From NCBI GenBank assembly GCA_009746045.1, contig RPFO01000072.1, forward strand, positions 3,260,823-3,324,822: DNA of 64,000 nt. Reading direction: 5' to 3'. The stretch comes from Mesostigma viride (taxonomy: Eukaryota > Streptophyta > Mesostigmatophyceae > Mesostigmatales > Mesostigmataceae). Positions within the stretch are counted from its first letter, which is position 1. Every line of letters begins with the position of its first letter. Shown one piece after another: positions 1-9,626 of this stretch. The notes below the pieces were generated by a model. It worked only from the letters and a program-made list of their open reading frames with translations, did not search any database and had not been told where the DNA came from. The position numbers and the translations under genes are program-made.

Positions 1-1358
1 CCTTTGAGTCACCAGCAGTGGCCGGTTACGAGTTTGCCGCTGGGAAGTATACTATAATATAACCCGGGGCGCTCTTCCGGCTCAGGTCCGGCTGGCCGCT
101 GAGGGCCACGACGAACGCATCCAGTCGGCCTTGGCGCAGCTGGTCCCGGGCCCCGACCTCCCGCCACATGCTATTCGCATTGCCTCCCTGCCTGCACGGA
201 TGGGTGGCTGTGGTCTGACTCGTGCCGCCCGGCTGGCCCCAGCAGCATTTTTGGGCTCCGTCGCTCAGTCGTGGGCGGAAAGCTGCCGGCTCCTGCCCCT
301 TTTGGCAACGGCAGCGCCTGACCTCCTGGACCCCAGCAGCCCTTTGCCCTTCGTCACCGCCATCCAGGAGGCCTATGCTGAGATCCAGCAGGCCTGTTCT
401 CCCGTCCGTGCCGCTCAGGCGGTACAGCGCCACCTCCCTCGCGGCACTCCCTCGGTCGCCTCCGTTCAATCTCCCGCCGCATTCCCTGCTCGCGTCATCG
501 ATAAACACCAGAAAACCTACGCGGGTATTCTGCACATGGCTGATTGGATTGCTCTTTTCGCGGACCTCAACGCCCAGGGACGTGCGTGGCTGTTCTCGCT
601 TTCCTTGCGGAGTGTGGGCTCGGCGTACCTTCGTGCTCTTCCCATGGCCCCCCATTCGCCTTGGCTCCCAGCCACTACTCGGTGGCGCTCCGGCACCAGC
701 TATTTGCCCCGCAGCCTCTTGTTCCGGCCGGGCGGCCTTGTGGTAGCTGTGGGCAGCCGCTGGATCCCACGGGGACTCACTACCTTGCCTGCATGGGGGG
801 CCAACAGAATCAGAATTGGTATTTGTATTTGCACACTGTCCTCCTGACGGTGGTGCTCGCCATGATTCGGTCGGTTTTCCCCCACGCGAACATCCGGTCC
901 GAGGATGCGGATGGCGCTGCCTTCTATTCCCCCAACCACCGGCCTGACATCGTGGTGCTGGACTTTGAGGGGGTGGCCGGCATCTGCTTATCGACGTTTC
1001 GGTGGCGCGGCCCTTGGCTCTTAGCCACGTGGCTGGGGCCTCCCTCACGGCAGGTTACACGGCGGACCGGGCGGAGCGGGCCAAGCTCCTGGCCTACGGC
1101 GACGTCGGGCACCATCGTGTGGTGCCCTTTGTCCTGGAGGAGTTTGGGGCCATGGGGCCCCTGACCTCCGCCTTCTTCAAGGAGTGTTGCCGGCTCCGGG
1201 AGGACCGGCTGGACCTGGAGGGCCAGCGGGCCCCATGGTCGGCGCGGACCTGGACGTCATATTGGCGTCAGCGCTTGTCGGTGGCGCTGACTCGGGCCAT
1301 GGCTGACATCATGCTCCGCCGTACGCGGGCTGATTTTGCGGTGCAGCAGGGCTATTAG
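1..1358 (+). pseudogene. Broken 3' part of a non-LTR (LINE) retrotransposon pol gene
   Basis: The first part (about 62-700) reads as the end of a LINE reverse transcriptase: a GHDERIQSAL stretch, then LPARMGGCGLTRAARLAPAAF, the motif that follows the thumb in algal and plant LINEs. After a frame change near 650-700 come a knuckle (CGSCG, later H and C, about 745-800) and RPDIVVLDFEG. A second frame change near 985 leads to IDVSVARPLALSHVAGASL and to the stop at 1356-1358. The RPDI..DVSV pattern resembles a restriction-like endonuclease, but this is by eye. At least two frameshifts make it dead; the 5' part lies outside the window. The 3' end of the same family is inserted again at 41,287-41,524 in the opposite direction, which confirms that it is mobile. 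Confidence 0.7.
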
Positions 1359-1620
1359 GTTCCTCCCGTTAGGCGTTTCCATTGGTCTTATCGTAGTATA
1401 GAGATTTTACATGGCTCTGTATAGAGGTTTATAGCTGGGCGTTTGCTTTGGTTTGAGTGATTTCACTCTGCTGTAAGTAATTATATTATTAATATATATT
1501 ATAGCTGGTTTATAGCTGGGCGTTTGCTTTGGTTTGAGTGATTTCACTCTGCTGTAAGTAATTATATTATGAATACATATATATTATATTAGTATATTTA
1601 ATTAATAATTATTTTTATAA
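1359..1620 (+). repeat. 3' UTR of the LINE, with an 81-bp tandem duplication
   Basis: After the stop codon an AT-rich tail contains two copies of a unit that begins GGTTTATAGCTGGGCG and ends CTGTAAGTAATTATATTAT (about 1,427-1,507 and 1,508-1,572). The same tail ends the truncated copy at 41,287-41,524. Confidence 0.75.
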
Positions 1621-1740
1621 TATGTTCACTCCGGTGCGCTTTTCCAGTCCTAGTGGCTGACCACCTTAGCCATTATGAGAATGCCCACCTGTGTAGGGCA
1701 AGGGGGGGTGTCTGTTTTGCCCACATCTGTACCAAATACC

Positions 1741-1860
1741 AAGGGTGCATTGGTCCTGCATAGTAGCAGGTCACCCTGTTATCATGATGTCAGTAGTACG
1801 AAGGGTGCATTGGTCCTGCACAGTAGCAGGTCACCCTGTTATCATGCTATCAGCAGTAAG
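1741..1860. repeat. 60-bp tandem duplication
   Basis: Two adjacent 60-bp units (1,741-1,800 and 1,801-1,860), both beginning AAGGGTGCATTGGTCCTGCA, differ at a few positions. They lie in otherwise non-coding sequence (1,621-1,969). Confidence 0.9.
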
Positions 1861-1969
1861 GGGGGTGTTTGGAATCATACACTGACCCCATGCATAGACG
1901 CCGTTGGCGGTAACGGGATATTTTATATGAGAATGTAATAATATATTCAGACATGGCCAACCAACCGTC

Positions 1970-2310
1970 ATGGATGTCAAGTTTTTGGTCGACACAGGCG
2001 CTTCCACGTCCTTCCTCAACGCGGCACTGGTGCGCCGGCTGGGCCTGACGCCCAGCCCCCACACCGGACGGCCGTGCATCTGACCCACTCGGATGGTCGC
2101 CAACACCAATCGCCCGGTCTGGCAGATATCAAAGGCGTGCTGCAAGGCACCCCGTTCGACCTGGCTGCGACCATCGCACCGCTGGGCACAGCGGACATCA
2201 TCATTGGGCTCGACTTTGGACGCGCAGGATGTGGACATTCGCGTGCGCCGGCGAGTAGTCTGGTTTCCCGATGGTTCCTTTTGGTGCCCTGACAGCGAGT
2301 ACGTATAGGG
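1970..2310 (+). pseudogene. Relic of a retroviral-type aspartic protease (Ty3/gypsy-like)
   Basis: From 1,970 the frame reads MDVKFLVDTGASTSFLNAAL, with the retropepsin active-site motif DTGAS, and stops at 2,081-2,083. About 110 bp later, in another frame, comes TADIIIGLDFGRA, the second conserved protease motif (hydrophobic-IIG-D-F). Spacing and order fit one protease domain of about 110 residues broken by a stop and a frameshift. The free IIGLDF ending favours a Ty3/gypsy-type pol over copia, but this is inference. It probably belongs to the same old element as the long LTR at 17,991-20,453, separated from it by retrotransposon 1. Confidence 0.65.
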
Positions 2311-3013
2311 CACATAGCATTACACACGAGCGCCCGGCGGTCCCGCATCCTTGACTCCTTGGCAGTAATTGGACATTCGCGTGAACGCGTCGTCCCCGGG
2401 GGAAGGGGAGGGGTCGCAGGGCGTATGAAACCAGATGGATATACTAATAATACCATATACTTCTTTACTATACCTACCTTTTATATACTAAGTACTTGTA
2501 CTGGTCCACTACACTTCTTTATGATACCATACTCTTCTTAATTATATCTAGCTCCTGTATGAATGGCACGGTTCGGCTTTGGATCGAGCCGGCCATCTAT
2601 GTAGGAATCCACCGCAGCCGCGCGTGGATCCGACGACCCTTCTACTGCCATGCCAGGGATCGATGCGCAGCCGCGCGTGGATCCGACGACCCTTCTACTG
2701 CGCCATGCCAGGGATCGATGCGCCAGCGTGCGGATATTATATATTTTCGATATTCTCTATTTTCTATATATTAATATATTTTCTCCATGCTATATTCTCT
2801 ATGGGATAATCTGCAAGTGGTGGTGGGCTTGAACGGGTCGTCCCGAAGAGGACCACGTCAGGCACTCAGCACCGCATGTGCACATGGTCCTGGCCTTTTT
2901 GGACATGGGCTCACCGGATGCTTGATGATTCTACTACTAAGGCGTCCATACCGAGGCATCTCCGCGCGGGATGCCGGATTCGGCAGTGAGTGCCAGCGAC
3001 CCCAGGCTACGGC
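2311..3013. other. Degenerate sequence, probable gypsy remnant
   Basis: No intact gene. It holds a tandem repeat (listed separately), an AT-rich stretch at 2,440-2,810, and at about 2,850-2,915 one frame (EDHVRH, then HVHMVLAFLDM) faintly recalling the end of a gypsy RT domain. The last five bases before 3,019 are one TSD of retrotransposon 1. Confidence 0.4.
2614..2722. repeat. Tandem duplication, about 54 bp x 2
   Basis: Two units starting GCAGCCGCGCGTGGATCCGA and ending GGGATCGATGC lie head to tail. The second has two or three extra bases. Confidence 0.85.
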
Positions 3014-3018
3014 CTGAC

Positions 3019-3396
3019 AGTTATGGGAAACACAGAGCTGGAAATGCTCAGGCAGTGCCAAATGGCGTGTGTGTGAACGACGAGACACCATGGCATTAGG
3101 ATAGAATGGCACAAATACCGCTGGTCAGCCGTCACTTGCGGCTGACCAGACTTTGCGTAAGTTAAGCCTAACTTACTGATCCTGGACGGACTAGCCTATC
3201 AGTTACAACCTGATCTAGTCAGTCCTAACATGACAACTACAGTCCCGGTACTGAGGCACCGGCTCATCACATACTGAGTATAGCCACGTGTCCATGCCAC
3301 GACTGCTCTAGTCCAGCACCGTCCCAGTACCCAATTGGGCGCCGGCGGTGCTGGCACGTGTCCACTTAGGCTACAGGCGGGAGACTTAGACTAACT
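3019..3396 (-). repeat. 3' LTR of retrotransposon 1 (uninterrupted)
   Basis: 378 bp, matched along its length by the copy at 14,110-15,153. Ends form a short inverted repeat AGTTA/TAACT. Position 3,333-3,337 (AATTG) is the empty target of the palindromic element that occupies the other LTR. Confidence 0.93.
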
Positions 3397-3418
3397 CCCA
3401 CTTTAAGTTTTCTTTGGG
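3397..3418 (-). promoter_or_regulatory. Polypurine tract of retrotransposon 1
   Basis: On the minus strand AAAGAAAACTTAAAGTGGG directly precedes the 3' LTR start AGTTAG. That is the expected position of the plus-strand primer. Confidence 0.6.
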
Positions 3419-3777
3419 TTTCAACAGAAACACACATAGCCATCAAATGGACGCAGCCATTCCCAATGCCTTAAAAAACTGTCAGATAACCTACTAGGAC
3501 CCAAAGGTCACCTCACACATGTACAAGAGATGCATTAAAAAGGCCCCATGTCTCAAGCATGGTTTCTTAACTGAGTGAGATGGGTGCTCAGGCCCCAGCA
3601 TGTCATGGTCATCCAAACAAGTGTCTCAAAAATTTTATTCAATAAATAACACATTCATCATGTCCCAACTTTCTAGACCAGTGCTTCTCACTGTCAGAAA
3701 ACTACCCAGCTGCCACTGCAGCCTTTCAGCTGCAGTATTAGGCAGGGGGTCATGGGCTAACATGTACAACGTGCCAG

Positions 3778-5904
3778 TCACTTCAGACTGTAACCAGGGT
3801 TCATCAACCCATACAAGACCTGGTATTGTGGTCCTGCTGCTTGTGGCACCTTGGTCAGTGCATCTGCAGCATTGTCTTTGTCCCTGACGTGGGCTTTAGA
3901 CTCCAGGTACTTGCATTCCTGTTTTAGCACAATCCAATCCAGGTCCGAGTGTACAGCCAAAGGATTGGCAAGGAAAGAGATGATAGATTGAGAGTCAGTC
4001 AGCAAATGTGCTTTCACTCCTGCAGAGCTACCAGCCTGGTGTTGAAGCCAGACCAGCAAGTGATTGAGATACCTTGCATGCAAGACAGAAGATACCACAG
4101 CCCTGCATTCAGCTACATTGCTACTCACAGCTTTCCTCTTGTGCAATCTACTGAACCAGGAGACTAGTGACTTCTTCCCACCTTGGTTATGCAGGAAAAA
4201 CAATCCAGCCTCTCTGGCTTGAACCTTGGTAACTACCCTGGACTCCATTGAACTATCCATCATGCACGTGATGTGAATGGGAGTAAACAGGTCCAGTGAG
4301 TGAAGCATCAAAGGTGGACCATCATGCAACAACTGCTTGATTGCCCGTGCTCCTACCTCCTGTAGTACCTCATCATCTACCCTGCTCACAAAAGCCAGGT
4401 GGGGTGCACATGTAGCACATAGCCAACCAAGCTTGCCTCTAATGGTAGGGCACATGTCAGGGGTGATGTGAACAGGCAGGACATCCAGACAAGACTTAAT
4501 GTATTCAGCAGAGGCCTGCATGGAACAAACCCAGCTGCCCTGCTGCTGCAGCAACTCAAGCATCATGCCACAGAACTTGACTGGCTCCTTGCCCAGCTCT
4601 AGCTGCTTGCCAATCTCAAAACTGGCAGACACCTGAGCTATGAAAGCATCCACTGCAGCTCTAGGACCTGAGATTAACTGATCATCCCCATGCCAGACAA
4701 ACATCATCATTCCATCAGGGTGTGGGATGACAAACAAGCAAGGGTCAATGTCATCATAGGTGGCCCCTAGCTTCATGAATACCTCCTGTGCAGACAGCCT
4801 AAAAATTTTTGGAGCTGACTGCAACCCTTCAACCCCCAGGTTTGGCCTCAACAAGGGTTGAACAATATCCCTGTGCCACACCTTAGGAGTATTCACCACG
4901 TATACCTGACCTCTCCAGACCTGCTGTGCTATGGCAGGGTCCCCCTTTAGAAAGGCTCTTTTGATATCTGTGGCTTTACACACATAATCCTTCCCTGTAT
5001 TAAGCTGATGCAAAAACAAGGAAAGCAACACCTTGAGAGACGTTTGCTGAATACCAGGAGTATAAAGCTCAGCCTCTGTCAGCTCTGTAGAGCCCCTGAA
5101 CTCAGTGACACATGGCCTAGCATGGAAAATGGGTGGTCCCCCATCAGCCTGAGGTTTATGCTTGCACACAAACTTTAACCTTAGCTTCTTGGCTCCAGCT
5201 GGCATAGCATCAAGAGGAGTCACAGGTGGTGTGTGTGTGGGACTACGTGCATCTGGAACAACCCACTCCTCCCTGGCTTTGGTAAAAGCCTCCAGCCACT
5301 TAAGAAACCCAATCTGCGTCTGGCAGTCCCGTACAATATCATCATAGGACAGGGGAGACATGGATGCAACATCCCATCTACCAAGCCCAAACGCTGAAGG
5401 GTGTAGCTTTTGAGAGTGTATGAGGTCCTCCACACACGGTTCCTGACCTGGGAGGTACTTGGGCTTAACTGCATTGATGGCAGCATCCAACCCAGTGCTA
5501 ATCTGGCTCAAAGGGATTTTAAAATGATCTAGAGGCACCTGTCCTACCCCTGCCACACTCAACCTCCCAGCTGAGATGACAACACCAGGGTAAGATACAA
5601 AAGGTTCCCCTAACAGGGCATTCCCTGAGTAACCCTCAACCACCTGAAATGGAGTGGGCATACCCAAGATTTGAATGCTCACCTGACCTTTGACCTGCAT
5701 TTTGGTTTTGCCTGAAAAATCTGACACTCTAGCCCATGGTGAGGCCTTCATTTTCAGACCAGATACAGCTGCTGCACTGATGATACTCACCTGTGCTTGG
5801 GTGTCTACAGCCAAAATACTAGGATCTTGACCTGCATCCCCTACAGCATTGACCTGTGCTGTACCTGTTGCCACAACTGCTTTAGTGTTGTGTGCCTTGT
5901 GCAA
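3778..5904 (-). CDS. Protease-like, copia-type RT and RNase H of retrotransposon 1
   Basis: A 708-codon open frame counted from 5,904; the upstream border with integrase is shifted in frame, so the true start is unknown. Residues 30-130 resemble a retropepsin, but the active-site loop is DTQA (D34) instead of DTGA; a second motif ALLGEPF follows near 96-102. RT follows: DIKRAFLKGDP at 313-323 (the copia DVKxAFLxG motif), then WHGDDQL at 404-410 in place of the usual YVDD. RNase H: MMDSS (D550), AEC (E599), TDSQS (D637), and DALTK at 681-685, the copia end motif. No stops interrupt the frame. It would copy the RNA template to DNA. The HGDD motif, shared by retrotransposon 2, is unusual. Confidence 0.85.
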   Translation of the reverse strand: MHKAHNTKAVVATGTAQVNAVGDAGQDPSILAVDTQAQVSIISAAAVSGLKMKASPWARVSDFSGKTKMQVKGQVSIQILGMPTPFQVVEGYSGNALLGEPFVSYPGVVISAGRLSVAGVGQVPLDHFKIPLSQISTGLDAAINAVKPKYLPGQEPCVEDLIHSQKLHPSAFGLGRWDVASMSPLSYDDIVRDCQTQIGFLKWLEAFTKAREEWVVPDARSPTHTPPVTPLDAMPAGAKKLRLKFVCKHKPQADGGPPIFHARPCVTEFRGSTELTEAELYTPGIQQTSLKVLLSLFLHQLNTGKDYVCKATDIKRAFLKGDPAIAQQVWRGQVYVVNTPKVWHRDIVQPLLRPNLGVEGLQSAPKIFRLSAQEVFMKLGATYDDIDPCLFVIPHPDGMMMFVWHGDDQLISGPRAAVDAFIAQVSASFEIGKQLELGKEPVKFCGMMLELLQQQGSWVCSMQASAEYIKSCLDVLPVHITPDMCPTIRGKLGWLCATCAPHLAFVSRVDDEVLQEVGARAIKQLLHDGPPLMLHSLDLFTPIHITCMMDSSMESRVVTKVQAREAGLFFLHNQGGKKSLVSWFSRLHKRKAVSSNVAECRAVVSSVLHARYLNHLLVWLQHQAGSSAGVKAHLLTDSQSIISFLANPLAVHSDLDWIVLKQECKYLESKAHVRDKDNAADALTKVPQAAGPQYQVLYGLMNPGYSLK

Positions 5905-7298
5905 GGCCTTAAGAATCTCAGCAAATGACTTCCTGGGAACGACAGGATCTGCTCTCTTTGTGACTCCTCCAGGTGTGAGGGAGGTGCTACCTGCTGCTCA
6001 CCCTGTGCACCGTCCTCCTGCCCAGGTGGACTATTGGGTTGTAGTGGGGCTGCACTACTGAGGAACACAGGAGCTTCTACTGTGGTACTAGTGCTTGCAT
6101 CAATGACGTCCTTAGCCAATTCATTGGGTGAGATCAATCCACCAGACTCCTGCTCTGAATCCATGTCCAAGAATTCTACCCCTGACACGTCTGCCAGTGG
6201 TGGGTAATAAAGCTTGAGTCTATGCTTGCTGACCACACGCTCTCTGTCATGTTGTATAGTGACTGCAGTCCCTTCTTCATGAATTTTGGTGACTACAGCT
6301 GGACCGTGCCATCTGGCAGAGTGTGCTCTTCCTCTGTCACCCTCTCTGAAAAACAACACATGGTCCCCCACTTCAAACACAGGCCTGGCATTATTTTTGT
6401 CTTTCTTTGCCAGCAACTTGGCTAAGTGCTGCCTTTGTGTGTTGTAGTGAGTGTGTACCTCTGAAGCATAGCTGCCTGACTGAAGGCCAGTTGGGGTGAT
6501 TTCCCCAAAAGGTGAGGACATTATTGGTTTGGCGTTTAGCTGGGTAGTCACCCCTGCTGCCCAAGATGCCCTGTCAGCATAGCTACCAGAGTCAGCCAAC
6601 CTGGATGGCATTTTTCTTATCACATCCCTGATGGCTCTCATGGTACGTTCTACCAACCCCTGACGTTCATGATCTTGAGCCCCAGACACTTCTATCTTGG
6701 GCAGGTCATTCCTGTCCTGGATGCAGAGAAACTGCTGATCCAGCATTACTTTTTCAATGGGGTGAAAACGTGCCAAGGCTATCTGTAAAGCTCTGTGCAG
6801 CTGCTCTTTATCCATCCCAGGCAGAGGCTCCACTACCACAAACCTTGACCAGGCATCCTTTATGACTAGGTAGTATACCGTGTCCTTCACCACGTGTATA
6901 ACATCCCCAACCAGTTTGCCTCTAGCCAGTGGTGGTGTGGCCACATGCCATTTTCTGGGCTTAGGAGCATATAGCTGACATTGCTCACAGTGCTTACGTA
7001 CGTGCCTGCACATCTGTTCCAGATCATGGCCTTGTATTTTATTGGCTAGCCTTTCAGCCACAGCCTCATGGCCCATAACCTTGTGCAGTTGCTCTGCTAG
7101 AGCACCATACGTGATTACCTTTTCTGCTGCTGCACTAAGGGAAGCTATGGTGGGGTCACGCATCATGTGTGACAGTGTCATATCATATGCCACATCCCAA
7201 TCCACATCCTCACACTCAGGCAACACTTGGCAGACAGAAGGTAACAGGAAACCATTTGTGAAAAATGGTGAGGGTAGCTTACAGGTGTCTCCCTGGTC
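5841..7298 (-). CDS. Integrase of retrotransposon 1
   Basis: The open frame runs from the palindrome fragment at 7,299-7,344 to 5,841. An HHCC zinc finger is visible (HKVMGH, then CEQCQ). The catalytic triad can be followed: D in GDVIHVVKD, D in VMLDQQF, E in QGLVERTMRAIRD. A C-terminal module RWHGPAVVTKI with basic neighbours resembles the GPY/F module of Ty3/gypsy and retroviral integrases, which copia integrases normally lack. The last ~60 bp overlap the protease-RT frame in another frame, so a frameshift (programmed or mutational) is needed. Codons at the start are contributed by the palindrome fragment. Confidence 0.82.
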   Translation of the reverse strand, partial: DQGDTCKLPSPFFTNGFLLPSVCQVLPECEDVDWDVAYDMTLSHMMRDPTIASLSAAAEKVITYGALAEQLHKVMGHEAVAERLANKIQGHDLEQMCRHVRKHCEQCQLYAPKPRKWHVATPPLARGKLVGDVIHVVKDTVYYLVIKDAWSRFVVVEPLPGMDKEQLHRALQIALARFHPIEKVMLDQQFLCIQDRNDLPKIEVSGAQDHERQGLVERTMRAIRDVIRKMPSRLADSGSYADRASWAAGVTTQLNAKPIMSSPFGEITPTGLQSGSYASEVHTHYNTQRQHLAKLLAKKDKNNARPVFEVGDHVLFFREGDRGRAHSARWHGPAVVTKIHEEGTAVTIQHDRERVVSKHRLKLYYPPLADVSGVEFLDMDSEQESGGLISPNELAKDVIDASTSTTVEAPVFLSSAAPLQPNSPPGQEDGAQGEQQVAPPSHLEESQREQILSFPGSHLLRFLRPCTRHTTLKQLWQQVQHRSML

Positions 7299-7344
7299 AG
7301 TTATATACAACGATTCCTGCGGAATCGATACTAAGCGCTTAGTA
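7299..7344. mobile_element. Half copy of the palindromic terminal repeat
   Basis: Begins AGTTATATACAACGATTCCT and matches the 76-bp palindrome of 14,432-14,507 exactly through its centre to CTTAGTA. The remaining arm is missing. In the zinc-knuckle frame it creates a TAG stop. In the integrase frame it is open and adds about 15 codons (KRLVSIPQESLYI). The break lies at nearly the same palindrome position as in the derivative at 21,416. Confidence 0.85.
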
Positions 7345-7669
7345 GCGCTGCCCCCGCGCGGTTGTAGCGCCCTGGCGTGTTCTTGTTGTGCCTGGGAGCC
7401 GTGCAGCGCGCTCCTGCTGCAATGGGGTGACGTGTTTTCCAGCATCCAGGACAAACATCAACGTCAGAACCATAGTCGGGTTTGCCCTTCCAGCAATCAT
7501 CCTTTAGGTGCCCCTTACAAAGGCACCTAGTACAATGTTTGGTGGGGTCATGAGGCAACCTCTTGTCCCCCCCTGCTGGCTTAGCACCCCCTGGCTTGCT
7601 AGCTCCCCCACTTTGTTTTCTGTTTTTGTTGTTATTATTCTCCCCCCCCCTTGTTTCCACCTCCCCCAC
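7331..7669 (-). CDS. Zinc-knuckle (nucleocapsid) part of gag, retrotransposon 1
   Basis: The frame contains CTRCLCKGHLKDDC, a perfect CX2CX4HX4C knuckle, then a second Cys/His cluster (CPGCWKTRH). The N-terminal side is Lys/Asn/Gly-rich, as in nucleocapsids. It follows the capsid frame after a shift at a run of nine C (7,642-7,650). It ends at a stop created by the palindrome fragment, so gag and integrase were probably continuous before that insertion. Confidence 0.75.
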   Translation of the reverse strand: MGEVETRGGENNNNKNRKQSGGASKPGGAKPAGGDKRLPHDPTKHCTRCLCKGHLKDDCWKGKPDYGSDVDVCPGCWKTRHPIAAGARCTAPRHNKNTPGRYNRAGAALLSA

Positions 7670-8424
7670 TTTTATTGTTTTTGTTTTTATCCCCCCGCAT
7701 TACCGCCTTTACCTGGGCCACCAGCGACTGCAACTGCTTTTTAGAGAGCCCCGTACCTGAGGCCTCCTCCCCCTTAACCTGCTTCACCTTTACATCCTTG
7801 GCTGCAGCAGCAAATGGCTCTAGGCACTGCTGCACATAAGCCATTGCTTTCCTGAAGTCCTCCCACTTATCCTTCAGACCTGCCAGTATGACTGACAGGG
7901 TGGTAGGGTCCAGTTCTGCCTTTTGTAGCCATAGGTGCACTAGGTACTTGGCATTGAGCTTCTTAAGCTCCTCATCCCCCTCTATGTACATGACATACTT
8001 CTTGTTGTCACTCACATAGTCACGCTTGTTGACCTTATACGCCTCTATCCACTGGAAGCCCTTAAGTACTTCTAAGTGCTCCCCCGTGGTGACGAGTGCC
8101 CTAAGGTCTACCATGAACTGCGCCCACAAAACATTTTCTGCCACATCTACCCCGCTGCTGGCACGCTTTTGGTACAATTGTACCAACTGCTGGATAGGCT
8201 TGGCAGATTGATGTATGGGTGTGGATGCACGCAGGGATGCAAACCAATCACGCACATTATCACTAGCATACGCATGTGAGAGCTTAAACAACCACTCCCT
8301 AGCCTCGTCCTGGGTATGGCCCTCTGGCAACCCCGGGAACACTAGCTTATCCTCTTTCTTTTTTGGATCAAACCTGGGCCTACACAAGGCCGTGGTGGTG
8401 GTGGTTGTCGTTCCTGCAGGTGGC

Positions 8425-8462
<38 letters not shown>

Positions 8463-8640
8463 CCGCTCCCCGCCCGCTCGTTGTGCCGGTGCAGACTCTT
8501 GGGTGCCGTGTCCTCCCCCGCCCTGGTTGCCCCCCCTTGCTCCGCCATCCTCCTCCTCGTCCCTCCTGCGCTTTGGCTGTGGCCGGTGCATGCCTCCTCC
8601 GGTGCCCTGCGCTTGGCTGGCTTCAGCGAAGCCACCAGCC
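7635..8640 (-). CDS. Gag capsid region, retrotransposon 1
   Basis: The frame is open from about 8,640 (first ATG at 8,591) to 7,635. It has an acidic/basic start, a polyglutamine run (8,427-8,461, CAG/CAA repeats), a Thr run, then a helical, charged region of about 200 residues (from RPRFDPKKKEDKLVFPGL to KAMAYVQQCLEPF) consistent with a retrotransposon capsid. The tail is Lys/Gly-rich. No enzyme motif is present. It joins the upstream coiled-coil part through a +1 shift near 8,600-8,640. Confidence 0.65.
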
Positions 8641-9600
8641 TCGCCACCGTGTCTGCCAGCCTGCCATGCTCGGCCGGGGTGAGTTCCCTCCCCTCGTCCA
8701 GCATCTGCTGCGCCAGCTGGAGTTGCCGCCGGATGTCCTCCCGGTGTGACAATGTCGCTGGACCGGGTTCTCCCCGGTGCGTCACCCTGGTGCGCGCCGC
8801 TGTGCCATCTCTGTTAGAGATGGTGTGCGTGGGCTGCGACAGAAAATGGTACAACTGCTCCGTGGAAATCCTTTCATCCGGTATTAAACCAAATTCAGCT
8901 CTTACCGCCTCCCCCATGCATCCTCTCACAGCAGCCTTCTTGATGTTCTTGGACATGCGACGTCGCTGCTTGAGCATACGCCGCTCCAGCCTGCCGACGC
9001 TCGCCTCCCATATGGCCAGCTTCCGGCGATAACGCTCCTCGGCTTCCCTGCGAGCCGGCCCCTGCAATGGCGCCAGCTCGGCGACCTTCCTGTACTTCCA
9101 GGACTTCATGTCGCGGGTCAGACGCTCACACCGCACCTTGGTGTGAGACATCTTCACCCTAATCCTCGCCGCGAGCGCCCCCGCCCTGTCGCGCTCCTGC
9201 TGCTCGCGCAGCTTCCTCTGCTCAATCGCGTCGCGCCTCCGCTGCTTCTTCTCCCTCTCCGCCTTGAAGACCTCCAGCCTCCGCTTCGCCTCCTTCTCGC
9301 GCTCCTGCATGGCCGGTGTCATCTCCACCAGGTCTTCCGCGTCCGACGCCGACGGTCCCGTCAGGGAAAACTCGGACTCTTGGAGAACCCCGTCGATCTC
9401 CCTCGGGATCGTCTCAGACCTGCGAAGACGTTGGAAACACGCCAGGTCGCCCCGCCTCACCACCTCGTAGGTCGGCGACGCCGGCCTCCTCAGGGCCGCG
9501 CGGACCCGTGCAGCGTCCTCCATCTGCATTGCCCTCTCACGTGACCGCAGATCCTGCCGCCTCTCCTCCGCGGACTCCTCATCAGCAAGGCGACGTGCCA
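8600..9600 (-). CDS. Gag coiled-coil part, retrotransposon 1 (interrupted 5' end)
   Basis: An open frame very rich in Arg, Glu and Lys (for example REKEAKRRLEVFKAEREKKQ), predicted to be a coiled coil of some 280 residues; I recognise no domain. At 9,600 it runs into the CACTA-like transposon. Removing that transposon and one copy of its 2-bp CA duplication joins it in frame to the frame at 13,534-13,914 (AVL followed by ARRLADEES). It is therefore the interior of one gag protein, and the GTG at its edge is not a start. Confidence 0.75.
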
Positions 9601-9626
9601 CACTAGGAACTCAGATTCTGAGAAAT

